Source of the DNA: Collybia mongolica
Taxonomy: Eukaryota; Basidiomycota; Agaricomycetes; Agaricales; Clitocybaceae
NCBI GenBank assembly: GCA_013420905.1
Contig: JAAXNY010000004.1
Span: 3,162,001-3,226,000, forward strand
DNA: 64,000 nt
Reading direction: 5' to 3'
A program made the position numbers and the translations under genes. The first letter of the stretch is position 1. The number at the start of each line of letters is the position of its first letter. Positions 49,689-61,833 of this stretch are shown piece by piece. The notes under the pieces are model-generated. The model saw only the letters and a program-made list of their open reading frames with translations, did no database searches and was not told the DNA's origin.

Positions 49689-52129
49689 TTACATCTTGGT
49701 CTTGAGCCTGACATGCTCCATACTCACATCTATCCGACTGATTATGCACGATGACCCGACACGAATTTGGATGGGACGTACAGTTACTATCGTAAAGCCT
49801 GTCCGTGGGCACAGACACAAGATGTGTGTGCACATTGGAAGCGTCGACCATCGACGGTACAACATCTTTAATGGTGGGTGCACCAAGAAGGCGCATGTTC
49901 ATTTCAAATTCAGCCTACAGGCATAAAGTCAGCACAATAAGAAGGAACTTGGCCTGGATTTACATGTAAGATTTGCATGGCCCTATCCATCCCGTCAGAG
50001 CCATATGCCGAAAAAGCATACAAGAAAGGCCGACCAATTCCCACTTCATGGAAATTCAGCATTGATTCCTCGAGATATGATTAAAGTATGGTACCAACCT
50101 GCTGTCGCACCGAGTGCAACGGCTTTCAGGATATCAGTAGCTCTTCGCACACCGCCATCAACGAACAACTGAAATTTCTCGTTCGGGAACGTAAGACCAC
50201 GTTTCTCCCTGAGCTTCGTTGTGACCTCAACCAGAATTTCTATCCCGGATCGAGCGAAGTCAAGTTGTCGTCCACCATGGTTTGAAAGCACGACTCCTGC
50301 AAGATTCAAGTCATAAGCTTCGAGTGCATCCTAAAAGTATGTTAATTACGCAAATCAGATGGATCTAAAAGAAATAATGACCTCCCAACATTGAACTCCT
50401 TTAAGGATGAGGGGCACTGGAATCAAAAACCGTCAACCAGTCAGACATGTTATGAGGTGGCAAAACACTTGCTGCACGTAATGCTTTTAAACCATTTCAA
50501 ATCGTTCCAGCATAACCCAGGATCAATGAACGACTATCCCAGTATTTTTAGACGCTTGACGCCAATACCCAAACCAAAGCCAAAATACATACACTGATGG
50601 CCCTTGCAGCGCCTTGAGATCTATCCACGCTCCCAGATCCTGCTTTACTTACCTCCGAAGGATCTTCAGCTTCAAACTTCATACGCATGTCCTGAAAACT
50701 GGGCTTAGCAAGCAGCGTGAAAGCTTCATTGAGCGTACATACTTTTTCTCGGCGACCAAGCTGCGGTGCATCAACTGTTATGAACAGTCCTTTAATTCCA
50801 CGCTCTTCTGCATGTTGTACGATCCTTTTCGTGATATTTCTATCTTTGTTAACATATCTAAGAAGATATAAACCAAATCTCTATATTCCATGTACGGTAT
50901 TGAGAAACGTACAACTGGAAGAACTGCACTTGGCCTGGTGCAGCGCCATCTACAATCTCATCAAACGAACACGAGGCCAGAGTGGGAATCTGAAGGAAAA
51001 GAAGTCAATAGAACAATATATTTTGACGCTGTTTCTAGACGCACCATCTGAATAACGCCGTATTTAGCTGCCGCTCTTGTGAGGTTAAGTTCACCATCTG
51101 GGTGACCTAGTTTCCCTAGAGCTGTTGCTGACTGGATACAGGTCACTACGGCTTGCGAACACTTATGAACGATGGAACTCACAATATATAGAGGCATACT
51201 TGATTTGTGACCAAGAATTGTAGTTGACCAATCAACCTTGGTAACATCACGAAGGATGCGTGGCCTGAACCAAATCCTGCAAGAATGTTTTATGTCTGAT
51301 TCATTGCACATAGCAGCAAAAGATATACCTATGGAATGCTGCATGATTTTCCCTATTGGTGATTTCGTCATCTGCAGCCGAAGAATAATAAGCCCAAGCT
51401 TTATCAGGCATGACTTGTCTTGCAATTGCCTGGTTTTATTTAGTAATCTAGAAAAGCCTGGTAAACTGAAGCTTACCTCGAAGTCATGTAAGTTCAGGAC
51501 TTCGTCTAGCGCGGGTCTAAGAGAGATTCGCTCCTGGCGAGCTTTCTCCTCGTCTGTAATAACAATTTCCACTTTTTCTACTGTATCAGGTTCAACAGGT
51601 CCTAAGCTGGATGATGCCAAAATAGTTCCAGATGTCCGTAACGAGGTTCAGGAGTTGAAAGTCTTACTGTTTCTCCGGTGGGAGGTTGGTGGTAATGGCA
51701 TCTGGAGGGTGAATGGGATCGTACTCCTGCCTAGATGTGCGTTAACATTACAGATAGTAGACGCTAGATACTTGGAACACAAACGTGGCATCTTTTCCGG
51801 CATATTTTAAAATAATTTTGCTGCCACCTACCGTCCCATCTATTGTTCAATTTCAGCTCCCCAAGCCACATATCATAGCCCCTCACCGGGATGATCTGAG
51901 GAAGGCACTTGTAAATGAGTATTACCCCACCCAGAGAATTGACCATTTACCGTCCAGAAACTCAGTAACATCATAAACGTTTCCTAAATGAGTTCGACCG
52001 AAGTTTAGCTACCCGATGTACACCTATGTGCTGGTTGAAAGCTTCACCGTGGACAATTATCCAACAACTTTTGCGGGTGTTGTGCGTAGCAACTTCTTGG
52101 CCAGAGATAAGTTTTCCTTGTTGTGCCAT
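49689..52129 (-). CDS. Flavocytochrome b2 / L-lactate dehydrogenase, copy A
   Basis: FMN enzyme with an N-terminal cytochrome b5 domain; family members oxidise L-lactate (or related 2-hydroxy acids) and pass electrons to cytochrome c. Start at 52129: MAQQGKLISGQEVATHNTRK, then SCWIIVHGNVYDVTEFLD, and DHPGGSKIILKYAGKDAT with the haem-ligand His of HPGG. The linker is rich in Glu/Lys; the barrel has LHDFE, IWFRPRILRDVTKVDWSTTI, SATALGKLGHPDGELNLTRA, FITVDAPQLGRREK, DMRMKFEAED, LILKGVQ, and VVLSNHGGRQLDF with catalytic His and Arg. GGVRRATDILKAVALGA forms the phosphate site. The last exon ends SMEHVRLKTKM (stop 49689-49691). No clear mitochondrial presequence precedes the b5 domain. More than ten introns. 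Confidence 0.9.
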
Positions 52130-52487
52130 GGTGGTATGCTTGAGGGTATAAGCGTATATATATCTACAGCGTCAAGGTCGTCTCGCAAGGTCGTAGCAGA
52201 GTTTCCCACTGTCCCCCAGGTTGAAACGTCACAAGCAAGACGGGCCGGAGTGCCGGCAGATAGCCAGGGTCCATGACGTCACAGGACGCCTCGAATCAGG
52301 GAACGACAAATGGTTATACATACAGAGCAGTTTTTCTTTTGGGCATTGCCGCACTGGGTCGCGCATAAGGATACATCTATCTAACTCTAACATTTTTTTG
52401 CTACAGTCGGGTATCCTAATAACATGGTGTATGCAGAAGAGCAAAACAAGAAATGCAGGCAATGAAAACATAAGAATCCATCCAAAA
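52130..52487. promoter_or_regulatory. Upstream region of CYB2 copy A
   Basis: It separates the copy A start from the stop of the PEP-mutase-like gene on the same strand. It contains TGACGTCA at 52275-52282, a perfect palindromic CRE-type site about 150 bp upstream of the start codon. No gene is seen. Confidence 0.45.
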
Positions 52488-53990
52488 TTAGATAACTTCA
52501 AACGCCGTCCCGCCGGCGCGCGAGTCGAATTCGATCACCTCGTCAAGGCCTGTATTATATGGTTAATGTTTAGAATGTGTCCAGCTAAATTAGTGTCAAA
52601 CACTAACCCATAACTTGGAAGAATGCCTTGGGGTCCATTCCCTGGGCTGATACAAAGTCAGTCCCGGTTTTCTTTAAGGACTGCATAGCGGCCCGGACTG
52701 CGTGCACCATCGCCACGCAGGACACCAAGGAGAAGACTAGCCATAGATTAAAACTTTGCGCATCGATAGCTATCCTCAAGTGGCTCACTGATTATTTTGG
52801 CACCCATAGCCTCCGCTTCGCTGGATGTGAAGGACGGTGTCAACCCCCCAGAGATGACATTAACAAGGACCTAAGTATATTATTAGTAAGCACAAAGTTT
52901 GCTTTCAAAATGAGCGAAAGTCAACCTACAGGCTTGGGGGCCAAGGCAGCAACAGTCGACTCAAGAAGTTCTTTGGTTTTTACTCCCTCAATGAAACAAA
53001 CATCAGCCCCAGCGTCAGCAGCCATTTTCAGGCGCGTAACTGCTTCTTCCATGCCGAGAACCTGAGCTGAATCGGTGCGAGCAATAATAACCTGCAAACG
53101 TTGTAAGCATTCAACCTTATGCCATCTCATTTAGTTGATGGCACATACAAAATCGGAGCCTCCTGGAATGGTATCTCGGGCATTGACTGCGGCGCGAATT
53201 CGGATAAGGAATTCTTCACGGGAGACTACTTGCTTTCCGAGAAGATGCCCACATCGTTTAGTTTGCACTTGGTCCTCGATGTGAAGGGCTGCTACACCAG
53301 ACCGTGCGTATTGGGTGACTGTCCTTGCAACCATGGTAGGTCCGCCAAACCTTCGGTCAGGTTGTCAGCAAATTTATAGACGTCGAGACTCATCTACGAC
53401 ATACCCCGTATCTGCATCGGCAATAACTGGAACTGTCGGGTCTAGACTGCAAACCATTTGGGCGGCCTACAAGGAAAATGATAAAAATATTTCTCTTGAC
53501 CAAGAGCATTTCAATCTTACACCAACGAAGTCATTTAATGTTGCAATGGCCAAATCAGGTTGGCCCATTCTGGACGCAGTTGTGGCGGCACCACTAAAGT
53601 ACGGGGACACACTGAGTATGATCTTTGTTATACAATCGATTTGAACAAACCTTTGGTACATACAATCGAATCCAGCCTCGAGAGCACAACGTGCGCTGAT
53701 ACCATCACAAATACCAGGGGCAACCTAACAGAGATTGAGGTGGATGTAACACAAAGTTAAGGTAAAGGGCCTACAACAATTCCTGGTCGGGCAAGCAGCT
53801 GGCGCAAACGGGTGGCAGGGTTGGTGGATAGGGGTCCCTCAAGGAAGTTCGCGGGGTCTAGACGAGGGTTGCTGTAAACAGCTTTACTCGGACTGCTCCC
53901 CTCTTGAACAGGACGTTGAGGCTCGGTCACGCGATGTGGCCGCTCGGCATTGGCGGACGCCTTGGTGAAGTAGTCGGGAGCGGGAGACAT
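52488..53990 (-). CDS. PEP mutase / isocitrate lyase superfamily C-C lyase
   Basis: Start at 53990: MSPAPDYFTKASANAERPHR, a disordered lead, then NPATRLRQLLARPGIVV and, after splicing, the (beta/alpha)8 barrel: YQSGAATTASRMGQPDLAIA, VIADADTGFGGPTMVARTVT, AALHIEDQVQTKRCGHLLGK, IIARTDSAQVLGMEEAVTRL, ADAGADVCFIEGVKT, LVNVISGGLTPSFTS and ISFSLVSCVAMVHAVRAAMQ. The DADTGFG metal site and KRCGH loop are those of lyases in the family (methylisocitrate, dimethylmalate or oxaloacetate hydrolase types) rather than mutases. The exact substrate is not decided; the loop before the C-terminal helices has a Thr-Pro where oxaloacetate hydrolases usually have a serine, which argues mildly against that activity. 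It lies between two CYB2 copies. Confidence 0.85.
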
Positions 53991-54257
53991 TATGAGTGAA
54001 GAATGAAGTCGGGCGAGGTAGAGCTGAGGACTATAGCGGGATTGCTAAAGATAGAGAATTTGAAAGGTCAGGACACGGAATCTTTTATAGTGGTTGCTTG
54101 CTACAGTCGATACCTTCAATAGGCAAATAGGGGATACAAAATTCCCATTACAAAAGCCGTCATACCCGTGTCTTGTTCGGTCGGACGGGGCGCGCCAAGA
54201 CATACCAAAGCCCGCACACGGGAAAGTAAAGAATACCGCGTTTGGGAGACTGTGAAT

Positions 54258-54892
54258 CTATTTTGGTGGGCAGTTGCCAAGGACAAATGTTCTTCTGTGC
54301 CAGTGCATGACGTAAAATCCCTCGCGCATCTTGGGGTGGACGCCGAGTCCGAGGATGAGATGAGTTACTGGGGCAGTAAGCGAGAAAATATCAACATTGC
54401 ACGATATCGAACTAAGAAAACGCGTGGATGCATTAAATTTCTTACCAAGACCCTTGATTAGCCTCGCGTTGTTTATGCTTGCTTGAACCTGTTTAACATC
54501 AAGGACTCGTATGTAGTTAGCATCTCCTGCCTTAGTATCCGTCCCAACTTTTACGAAGAAATTCCATTCCTGCTCCTCAGAAAAGTCTGGGCATATAGGC
54601 TGTATGTGATCACCTGCCTTCCTACCATCACACTGTATCTTCGTTATACGGAACACAGCGGGAGGTGTACTGTGTATTGTAGGCGGGATTCTTTCATTCC
54701 AGACCAGAATAACTCCCCACTCCTAATTCGGAGATAGAGAGGTAATTTTGACATGACCAAAACCTTCGCGTTTTCTCCTGCTTTATCTCGGCGATATGCC
54801 ACACAACCGTCGTCAATCCTTTGACTTGTTATCGGGATGCACACGCCGCATAGACCAGGATCTGGATAGTACATCGACAGTTGTCTTGGCAT
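54258..54892 (-). CDS. Orphan hypothetical protein, two-exon model
   Basis: A first frame (MPRQLSMYYPDPGLCGVCIP ... MKESRLQYT) can be joined by a short GT-AG intron (about 54655-54692) to a second (CDGRKAGDHIQPICPDFSEE, EWNFFVKVGTDTKAGDANYI), giving a chain of about 200 residues with several cysteines. I recognise no domain and see no signal peptide at the chosen start. It could be a real lineage-specific gene, a decayed gene, or chance; it is the only sizeable frame between the two CYB2-side genes. Confidence 0.25.
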
Positions 54893-55070
54893 TGGGAATA
54901 ACTCTCGGCGCTCCGTTCTGTCACTCGGAACCGTTTCTTACACAAAGAAGTTGGAACCATGCTGTATCTCCTCTCTAACGCCGGTCACTTCTCCCAAGGT
55001 CACATAGATGCACATTCCGTGTCGATGAAAAACAAGGCGCTCCTATGGAACTAGGAATTAATCAAGGCAT

Positions 55071-55151
55071 ATGATGGCACTCACCCGAGCTCTGTCGGCC
55101 TCCCTGACTTCCGCTGCTGCACGACAAAAGGCGGTGGGGAGACGCGACTGA
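55071..55151 (+). other. Upstream 26-codon frame with mitochondrial-presequence character
   Basis: Just before CYB2 copy B there is a short frame reading MMALTRALSASLTSAAARQK and a few further basic residues before TGA. It is rich in Ala, Ser, Leu and Arg with a single acidic residue at its end, like a matrix-targeting presequence. It is either a regulatory upstream frame or an alternative 5' exon for copy B; no join that keeps the b5-domain frame was found by eye. Confidence 0.4.
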
Positions 55152-55187
55152 TCATATCTGCTTTGAAACCCTTACAGCTTTTTCAAG

Positions 55188-57384
55188 ATGTCTCTAATTT
55201 CAGCTACCACTGTCTCTCAACACGCTAGCCGCGACAGCTGCTGGATTATCGTTCACGGTTCGTCACTTGTGAAATGTCTCCGTGAACCAGTCAAGAGTAA
55301 TATGCCTTTCGCACAGGAAAAGTCTATGATGTAACGGATTTCTTGGACGGTAGTTTTGGACCTTCACTTTTCTAGGTATATATTCAATATTGCATCTAGA
55401 TCATCCCGGAGGAAGCAAAATCATCCTCAAGTATGCTGGAACCGATGCAACGTGAGTACAGTTCCATGGCAGGGTTCTACAATCGATGACGAATTTATTT
55501 TAGGGAAGCATATGACCCTATACATCCTCCGGATGCTATCAAGACGAATCTTCCAACCCAAAAGCAGTACGTAGCCAGCCTATTTCACCGCTTTAGATTG
55601 TTCATTATTCATGCTCGCAGCATTGGTGAAATTGACCCTAGTACAGTGGTTAAGGTCATGAAAAAAGTGACGGATGCGGATAGAAAGCGCCAAGCGTTAC
55701 TGGATGCTCGCCCTCCCCTTGATGAGATCCTCAATCTCCACGACTTTGAGGTGCGGGGGTTATGTTATCCTTGGATTTACAGTGCGGATGCTAAATTGAG
55801 ACGTCGGACAGGCCGTCGCAAAATCAATCCTTCCTGACAAAGCCTGGGCATATTATTCCTCCGCATCGGATGATGAAATCACAATCCGAGAAAACCGTGC
55901 CGCCTACCAGAGGTGCATCCATATTTGCTGTTTCTATTAGTGATTCACCATCTTACAATTCTTAAAGAATCTGGTTTAGACCTCGTATTCTGCGGGACGT
56001 TACTTCGGTCGACTGGTCCTGCACTATTCTGGGCCAAAAATCATCGCTCCCCTTGTACATTGTAGGTCAATATACTGTACGCATACCTCAGCACTCTAAT
56101 ACTTTTGAACAGTCAGCGACTGCCCTCGGAAAGTTGGGTCACCCAGATGGAGAACTCAACCTGACTAGAGCGGCGGGGAAGCATGGGGTCATTCAAATGG
56201 TTCTAACACAGCCTTTAGTGGATTCTCGAGTCAGAGCTGACCTATCGAATAGATCCCGACTTTGGCATCGTGCTCGTTTGACCAAATTGTTGACGCAGCT
56301 ATTCCGGGACAACCCCTCTTTCTTCAACTGTATGTAAATTTACATTGGTTTCCTTCTATTTCTAACTCGCCCTTTTCCAGATATGTCAATCGCAATCGTG
56401 AGATCACTAAGAACTACGTGCAACATGCCGAGAGACGCGGAGTAAAAGCCCTTTTCATCACTGTTGATGCTCCCCAGCTTGGCCGCCGCGAAAAAGACAT
56501 GCGAATGAAATTCGTCGGGGACGATGCCGGTGCTAAGGTTCAGGAAGGTCAGTCCGATGTAAAGAAAGATCAAGGTGTCGCTCGGGCTATCAGTGTACAG
56601 CAGTTTCCCCTCATTCCATTTAGTACACCTTGCTCATGGCAATTCAGTCGTTCATTGATCCAAGCCTTTCCTGGAAAGATATCCCGTGGTTTAGGAGTAT
56701 CACGAATAGTAAGCAAAATCAGATTTGTGTAGATACCGAAATCTCATAGCTTCCATTTAGTGTCCATCATTCTCAAAGGCGTGGCTACCCCTGAGGATGC
56801 AATCATGGCGTTTGAGGCAGGTGTACAGGGTATAGTCCTGAGTAACCATGGTGGCAGGCAGCTCGACACCAGTCGATCGGGGCTCGAGAACTTGGTTGAT
56901 ATCGTTGCTGCGCTGAAAATCAGGGGCCCCTGGCCGAATCCTAATTTCTCAGTCTTCGTTGATGGCGGTGTTCGTCGTGCGAGCGATGTGTTGAAGGCTC
57001 TAGCCCTTGGAGCATCTGCTGTTGGAGTTGGAAGAGGCTTCCTCTATGCATTTTCTAGCTATGGTCAGGAGGGCGTTGAACGTGCCATCCAAATTCTTCG
57101 AGTGCGTTATTTCATTTTATTCTAGGATCTTTCATCTCATAAGGTTGTAATCTTAGGACGAGATGGAAATGAATATGCGATTACTTGGGGCTCGTAACCT
57201 CACGGAGATTGTGCCGGAAATGGTCGACGCAAGCGCACTCCACTCACATGCCACAATAACGCCAAGAGACAGCTTGTACGATCAAACATGTGAGCTGATA
57301 TACCTCACTTGTTTAGGCCCACACGTCTGACTACTCTGGATAGATCAACCTTTGCGCCTAGCCCAGCCCAGGTCCAAAATGTGA
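55188..57384 (+). CDS. Flavocytochrome b2 / L-lactate dehydrogenase, copy B
   Basis: Paralogue of the copy at 49689-52129, with the same domain order and many shared exon edges. Start at 55188: MSLISATTVSQHASRDSCWI, IVHGKVYDVTDFLDDHPGGS (haem-binding b5 domain), KYAGTDATEAYDPIHPPDAI, LDEILNLHDFE, IWFRPRILRDVTSVDWSCTI, SATALGKLGHPDGELNLTRA, IPTLASCSFDQIVDAAIPGQ, QLYVNRNREITKNYVQHAER, FITVDAPQLGRREKDMRMKF, LKGVATPEDA, IVLSNHGGRQLDTSRSG and VDGGVRRASDVLKALALGAS. The active-site Tyr, Asp, Lys, His and Arg of the FMN 2-hydroxyacid oxidase family are all present. The last exon, after an intron closing near 57340, ends AQPRSKM (TGA 57382-57384). Confidence 0.92.
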
Positions 57385-57517
57385 ACGTAAAGGTTTTAAG
57401 TCTAGTACATGAACAACTGGCATGATCCATCACAAAACTGAATTTACCTTCATATTTATATCTACTAAACCCATACATGTATTTCGTCAACTTCCTTCAT
57501 TGCGATCTAATGAGCAG

Positions 57518-59174
57518 TTAATGGTATGACATTAACCATGTGTCATCCAGACCCGCGAAATCTTCCCGAACAGAGAATTTGAGTCTCCAAGGCGGCCATT
57601 CCGTCAGTTTAACCTCAGCCTGTGATTTATCCACATCCCATAAGACACGATTCAGACCCACCGTGTCCAGCCATTGCACTTCGTTGACTAGATCTTCTAG
57701 CACGATCGGCAAATAGCGGCCAATGCCATACAGATGCAGAAAAGTCAGATGGGGAAGATTCCCAAGTTGGGACAACTGTTCAAGTCCATCGGAAGTGAAA
57801 CGTTGTAGAAATATAAGATACACACCACTGGCCACAAAGCATTGACATCTATGGTGGCGAAATCTTGATGATTCCAAGGGATGGCTAGATGTACAGCTTT
57901 GAGCTTAGGCTTGAAAATGGAAGCCAATTGTTTGAAATCGTCCCATTCTAAATACCTGTGACCCGCATGGAACCCGAGGGCTTCAAGATTTACCAGACTC
58001 TCAATTGTTGGAAGAAGAGTTGACAAGACGTCCCATGACGCCCCTGCTAGGCGGACGAAGAGCCTTCGTAGAAAGAGACGCTCGTCAAGAAACATTGATA
58101 GCACGGTGATGTCTTCACTGGAAACGAAAGGCAGTACTGTGTCTTCGCATGAGAGTCGGAATGACTTTAACCCGGGGAGGGATGTCGAATCACTGGGTAA
58201 AATAGAAAATATGTCGGCCGACATGTGTCCCACCAATGACAGGGATTCAAGGAGGGGAGCATGTCGAAAAATGAGTTCCACACCCGCAAGGTCGGAGTTG
58301 AATGTGATACAGACGTCCAGAGTTGTCAGAGAATTATACACACGAATGGGCATTTCACTGACGTTCCGAGCAACTAGGGATAGCACTTGAAGAGTGGCTG
58401 CCATTGATTCAACAATCGCAACTGTGTTTTCAGTGTTCGCCGATTCTTCGCTCCAATGATCGTCATGCAACATATCATGTGTGTTTCGAGCATAGTAGAA
58501 TGGATGGACAAGCTGTAGGTGGGTGATGTGATCCAGGTGCCGGAGAAAGGCCGGGGAAGGAGTTCTAGATATTATTGCAAAAAAAAAAAAGTAAGTGCGG
58601 TTCCGAGGAGGAATTAATGGGGCAGAACTACGTTTCAAGAGACAGATGCCGCAAAGACGGAGGTAAGCTTGCGGCCAAGCCTTCTGACAACTCGGGGGAC
58701 ATTCCAAACCAGTGGAAGGATTGTAAGCGAGGGATTGCCCGGAGGGCTTGTGTAAGACAAACTGAGAAACCAGAGCGAGTTAATGGAGTGAAATTTTTGT
58801 AGAAGAATGAGCGACTCGCGTTTCTCGAAAACCGAATGAGAATCGGCCATTGCGACGACACTTAGAGTCTTCACCACGTTCGCGAATTCAGGGTTGTCCT
58901 TGATATATTGCAGAATTTCCCAAGATCTCTGCATGCTCCGTTCGAGTACTTCCTCGGAAGGGAGTGGTGGGCCAAGGGATGTTGCAAAAAAATCTGCTGA
59001 CTCTTTCCCAACGAGATATATCCTGACTGCAGAGAATACAAAGCGAATGGTAATGGCGTGAAATGCACGAGAAACGTGTAGAAGTGGTATTTGATGAGAA
59101 TATTGAAGAAACTGAATAATATGAGTCCAAGTTTCGGTAGGTAGCTCTGACGCGACGAGAGTAGACGTTGTCAT
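57518..59174 (-). CDS. F-box protein with leucine-rich-like C-terminal region
   Basis: Probable substrate receptor of an SCF ubiquitin ligase. Start at 59174: MTTSTLVASELPTETWTHII, then FLQYSHQIPLLHVSRAFHAI, the F-box. The region ESADFFATSLGPPLPSEEVL, NPEFANVVKTLSVVAM continues to a zone near 58740-58830 where the reading must change frame to reach TQALRAIPRLQSFHWFGMSP; I could not find a good intron there. The rest is repeat-like (LATLQVLSLVARNVSEMPIR, LESLSLVGHMSADIF, GLKSFRLSCEDTV) and ends DFAGLDDTWLMSYH. Such F-box genes are numerous and variable in mushrooms. Confidence 0.7.
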
Positions 59175-59240
59175 TCTGTGCTTGGAGGATTGAAGGCCTA
59201 ATGATCAAGGTTTCGGGCAAGATGATCGGACTCGGAAGTG

Positions 59241-60552
59241 ATGTTTCCTCCTTCCGGCCACCAAGACCCTGACAATTCCATTCGACTCACGGACACAGAT
59301 GCTGCGGTAGCAAGATTATCTGTGGCACAGAAGCAATACGTTCAAGACCCATTCATCAGCCATCTCATCCCTCGCGCCCATCTGCAACTTCCCCGACCCC
59401 CGTTGATCAATATCGGCACATTCGTACGCTCAACTGCTATTGATGACCTTGTCGAACAATGGCTTGTATCATCTGAACGTGCTGGTCAACGCTGTCAGAT
59501 AGTTAGTCTTGGATCGGGTAGTGATACGAGATTCTGGAGGATTGCGGTGCGTTTCCAGGGCCTTGGCTTTCCATTGGAATGGTGTTTAACGAGAGCCGAC
59601 CCAGAAAGACTGGTGCCCACAAAGATACGATCGCCACGTATATCGAGATCGATTTCCCCGAAATCACGAGTAAAAAGGCCATGACCATTCGTAAAAGCAA
59701 GGTATTGAGCCAGGAGTTGGGCGACCCAACTGACGTTCTTCTCTGTGAGACGTTTTCAAACGAAATCGTATCATTCCATCCTCACTTATAAATACAGGTA
59801 ATGGCGGGACTACTCTACATTCACCAGTCTACCATTTATTGCCCGTTGATCTGCGACTGCCGCCTGCCACAGCCCTTGAAAGTATTCTGACTTCTCCGAA
59901 TCCTAACTCAACAACGGCGCCGCTTTTATCTCCATCACTGCCGACACTCCTCCTGTTTGAATGCGTCCTTGTTTACATGTCCCCTTCAGCATCTTCGGCC
60001 CTTTTCCGTTGGTTTGTCAAGTATTTTTCTTCATCTAGGGAACAAACAGTACTTGGAAGCATCGTGTATGAGATGTTTGGGTTAGAAGATACGTTTGGAC
60101 GGGTGATGGTGAACAATTTGAAGGTAAAGCTCGATTCATGTTTCGTATGATGTTGACTGACATGGTTAAAGGCGAGGAATGTATCGTTACCTGGCGCAGA
60201 GCCATACCCAAACATCCAGTCGCTTCCAGGCAGATTTCTCGACGTTGGCTTTACTACTGGTCTTGCGCTGAACCTTCGAGAAATCCGAGAGCGCTACATT
60301 GATCCTGCAGAACTCACGAGGTATCATGTCTTTGTCTGTAGATTCATTAAGTTACTCCTGACCTCACTCCCACCTTTTTGCCGTAGGATATCGACGCTCG
60401 AAATGCTTGATGAAGTAGAGGAATTGGAACTTGTACTTGAGCATTACGCCGTTTCTTGGGGTTTGCTCTCTACTATTTCGAACTCGAACAGTTGGGAGGG
60501 ATGGGGACTGGTTCGAAGGGGACCTTTACTGGGGGAAGATCTGGATAGGTGA
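59241..60552 (+). CDS. ppm1: Leucine carboxyl methyltransferase Ppm1 (PP2A methylation)
   Basis: SAM-dependent enzyme that methylates the C-terminal leucine of the PP2A catalytic subunit. Start at 59241 (MFPPSGHQDPDNSIRLTDTD); DAAVARLSVAQKQYVQDPFI, RPPLINIGTFVRSTAIDDLV and QIVSLGSGSDTRFWRIA (SAM motif I) are typical. After one intron follow YIEIDFPEITSKKAM and IRKSKVLSQELGDPTDV, then LPTLLLFECVLVYMSPSASS, ALFRWFVKYF, YEMFGLEDTFGRVMVNNLKA, ISTLEMLDEVEELELVLEHY and the end RRGPLLGEDLDR (TGA 60550-60552). About 360 residues, normal for fungi. Confidence 0.92.
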
Positions 60553-61833
60553 TACAATAAACGAAAGTCGTACATCATATGTTCCCGTTACACATGTAAC
60601 TGTAATACTAATTAAGTTGTTTCTCCGGATTTTGCTAAGTAATCAATGGTGCGAGAGTTGCAAACACGACGGTCTTAGAAAACTCCTGCAAGATATACAA
60701 GATGTGAGCAAGCACTTGTGATATTACTCAAAGGACTAAGAGTCAGAGAGAAGATAAAGTCTGCGGACAGACGTGTTCATACAAAAGCGCCGTATCTCAG
60801 GCCTGATGTCAAAGTGAGTTGTATGTTGTTGATACACAGTTCGTCATGTGGGTAATACTAGAGGTCGATATGTGCACTTACCAAGTGTAGAGAGTGCCTT
60901 GGGCTACTATTAGTAGTTATACACCCAAGTGAGGGTGAGGGGTTGGACGATGGAGAGCTGACGTCCAAATGTACGTAAAATGGAAATTTTGACATTTTAT
61001 TTAATGAGTTACGTTATCATCAAGTTTCGCGTTCGGGGTCCTACTCTGCATCCATCGATTATTTACAAGCAAATATCCTCTATGTTGTTTCTGTTTCCCT
61101 TCCGTGGAAAAATAGGAATGGTGCGATGACAGCACGAGGCTGACCCTACTGGTAGGTGAGCCTGAGCGGCCAAGTTTCACGGTTTGCTGTGGGCCTCAAG
61201 TTCTAGAATTTAGCCCAAAAGTGTGCTTAAATTATATCTACTATTATTTAGTCGAAACTCCAGCCTTATTGAGTTAGTGAAGCAGTGTCTGTTGTGGTCA
61301 CGGAAAGAGTTTCGACGCGTTGAATCTCCAATCGTGGTCAGGGATAGGAGTCGAAAATCAAACTGATGGTTTGTTTCCATCGACGTAAGGAATGTAAAAT
61401 TCAGGACATGAAGGCCTGCTGGCAGTTCGCTGGCTGGCACATGGAGTCAATTGGGCGAACGGACCCGAACTGCGTGTGCACGGGGTCTTCGGGGTCCTGG
61501 AGTGAGAAATTTTGTCGAATTTTGTGATTGCATTGTTGTTCTTGTCCCTCGTCCTTGCCTACAGGACAGACATCTCTCTGCCGGATCGCTATCCTCAGCG
61601 TCCGAAGCACCTCTTCTAGATTTACATCCAGCTGCTTTCACGCCTGCTGGCAGGTCATTTTTGACGACCACCACACGCGACCGAAATCCCAACTCTCTCG
61701 AAAAAAAACGCAAAAGTCATCCTAGAAAAATCCACTCTTACTTTGCAAAATTCGTACGTGGCCTTCACCATATTGGCTTCTACCCTTTTTTTTTTTTTTC
61801 ATTCATGGGAATGGTCACTTATGTTCATTTAGA
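60553..61833. promoter_or_regulatory. Spacer upstream of eIF4G
   Basis: This 1.28-kb gap lies between PPM1 and the eIF4G start, both on the plus strand. A T-rich run at about 61781-61799 just before the start resembles the polypyrimidine tract of a 5' untranslated intron, with an AG at 61831-61832 adjacent to the ATG region. No conserved gene is seen. Confidence 0.4.

Larger units (their letters stand above)
53991..55187. other. Spacer between PEP-mutase-like gene and CYB2 copy B
   Basis: It contains the promoters of two divergent genes and an orphan minus-strand frame listed separately. A short upstream frame just before copy B is also listed separately. Confidence 0.4.
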
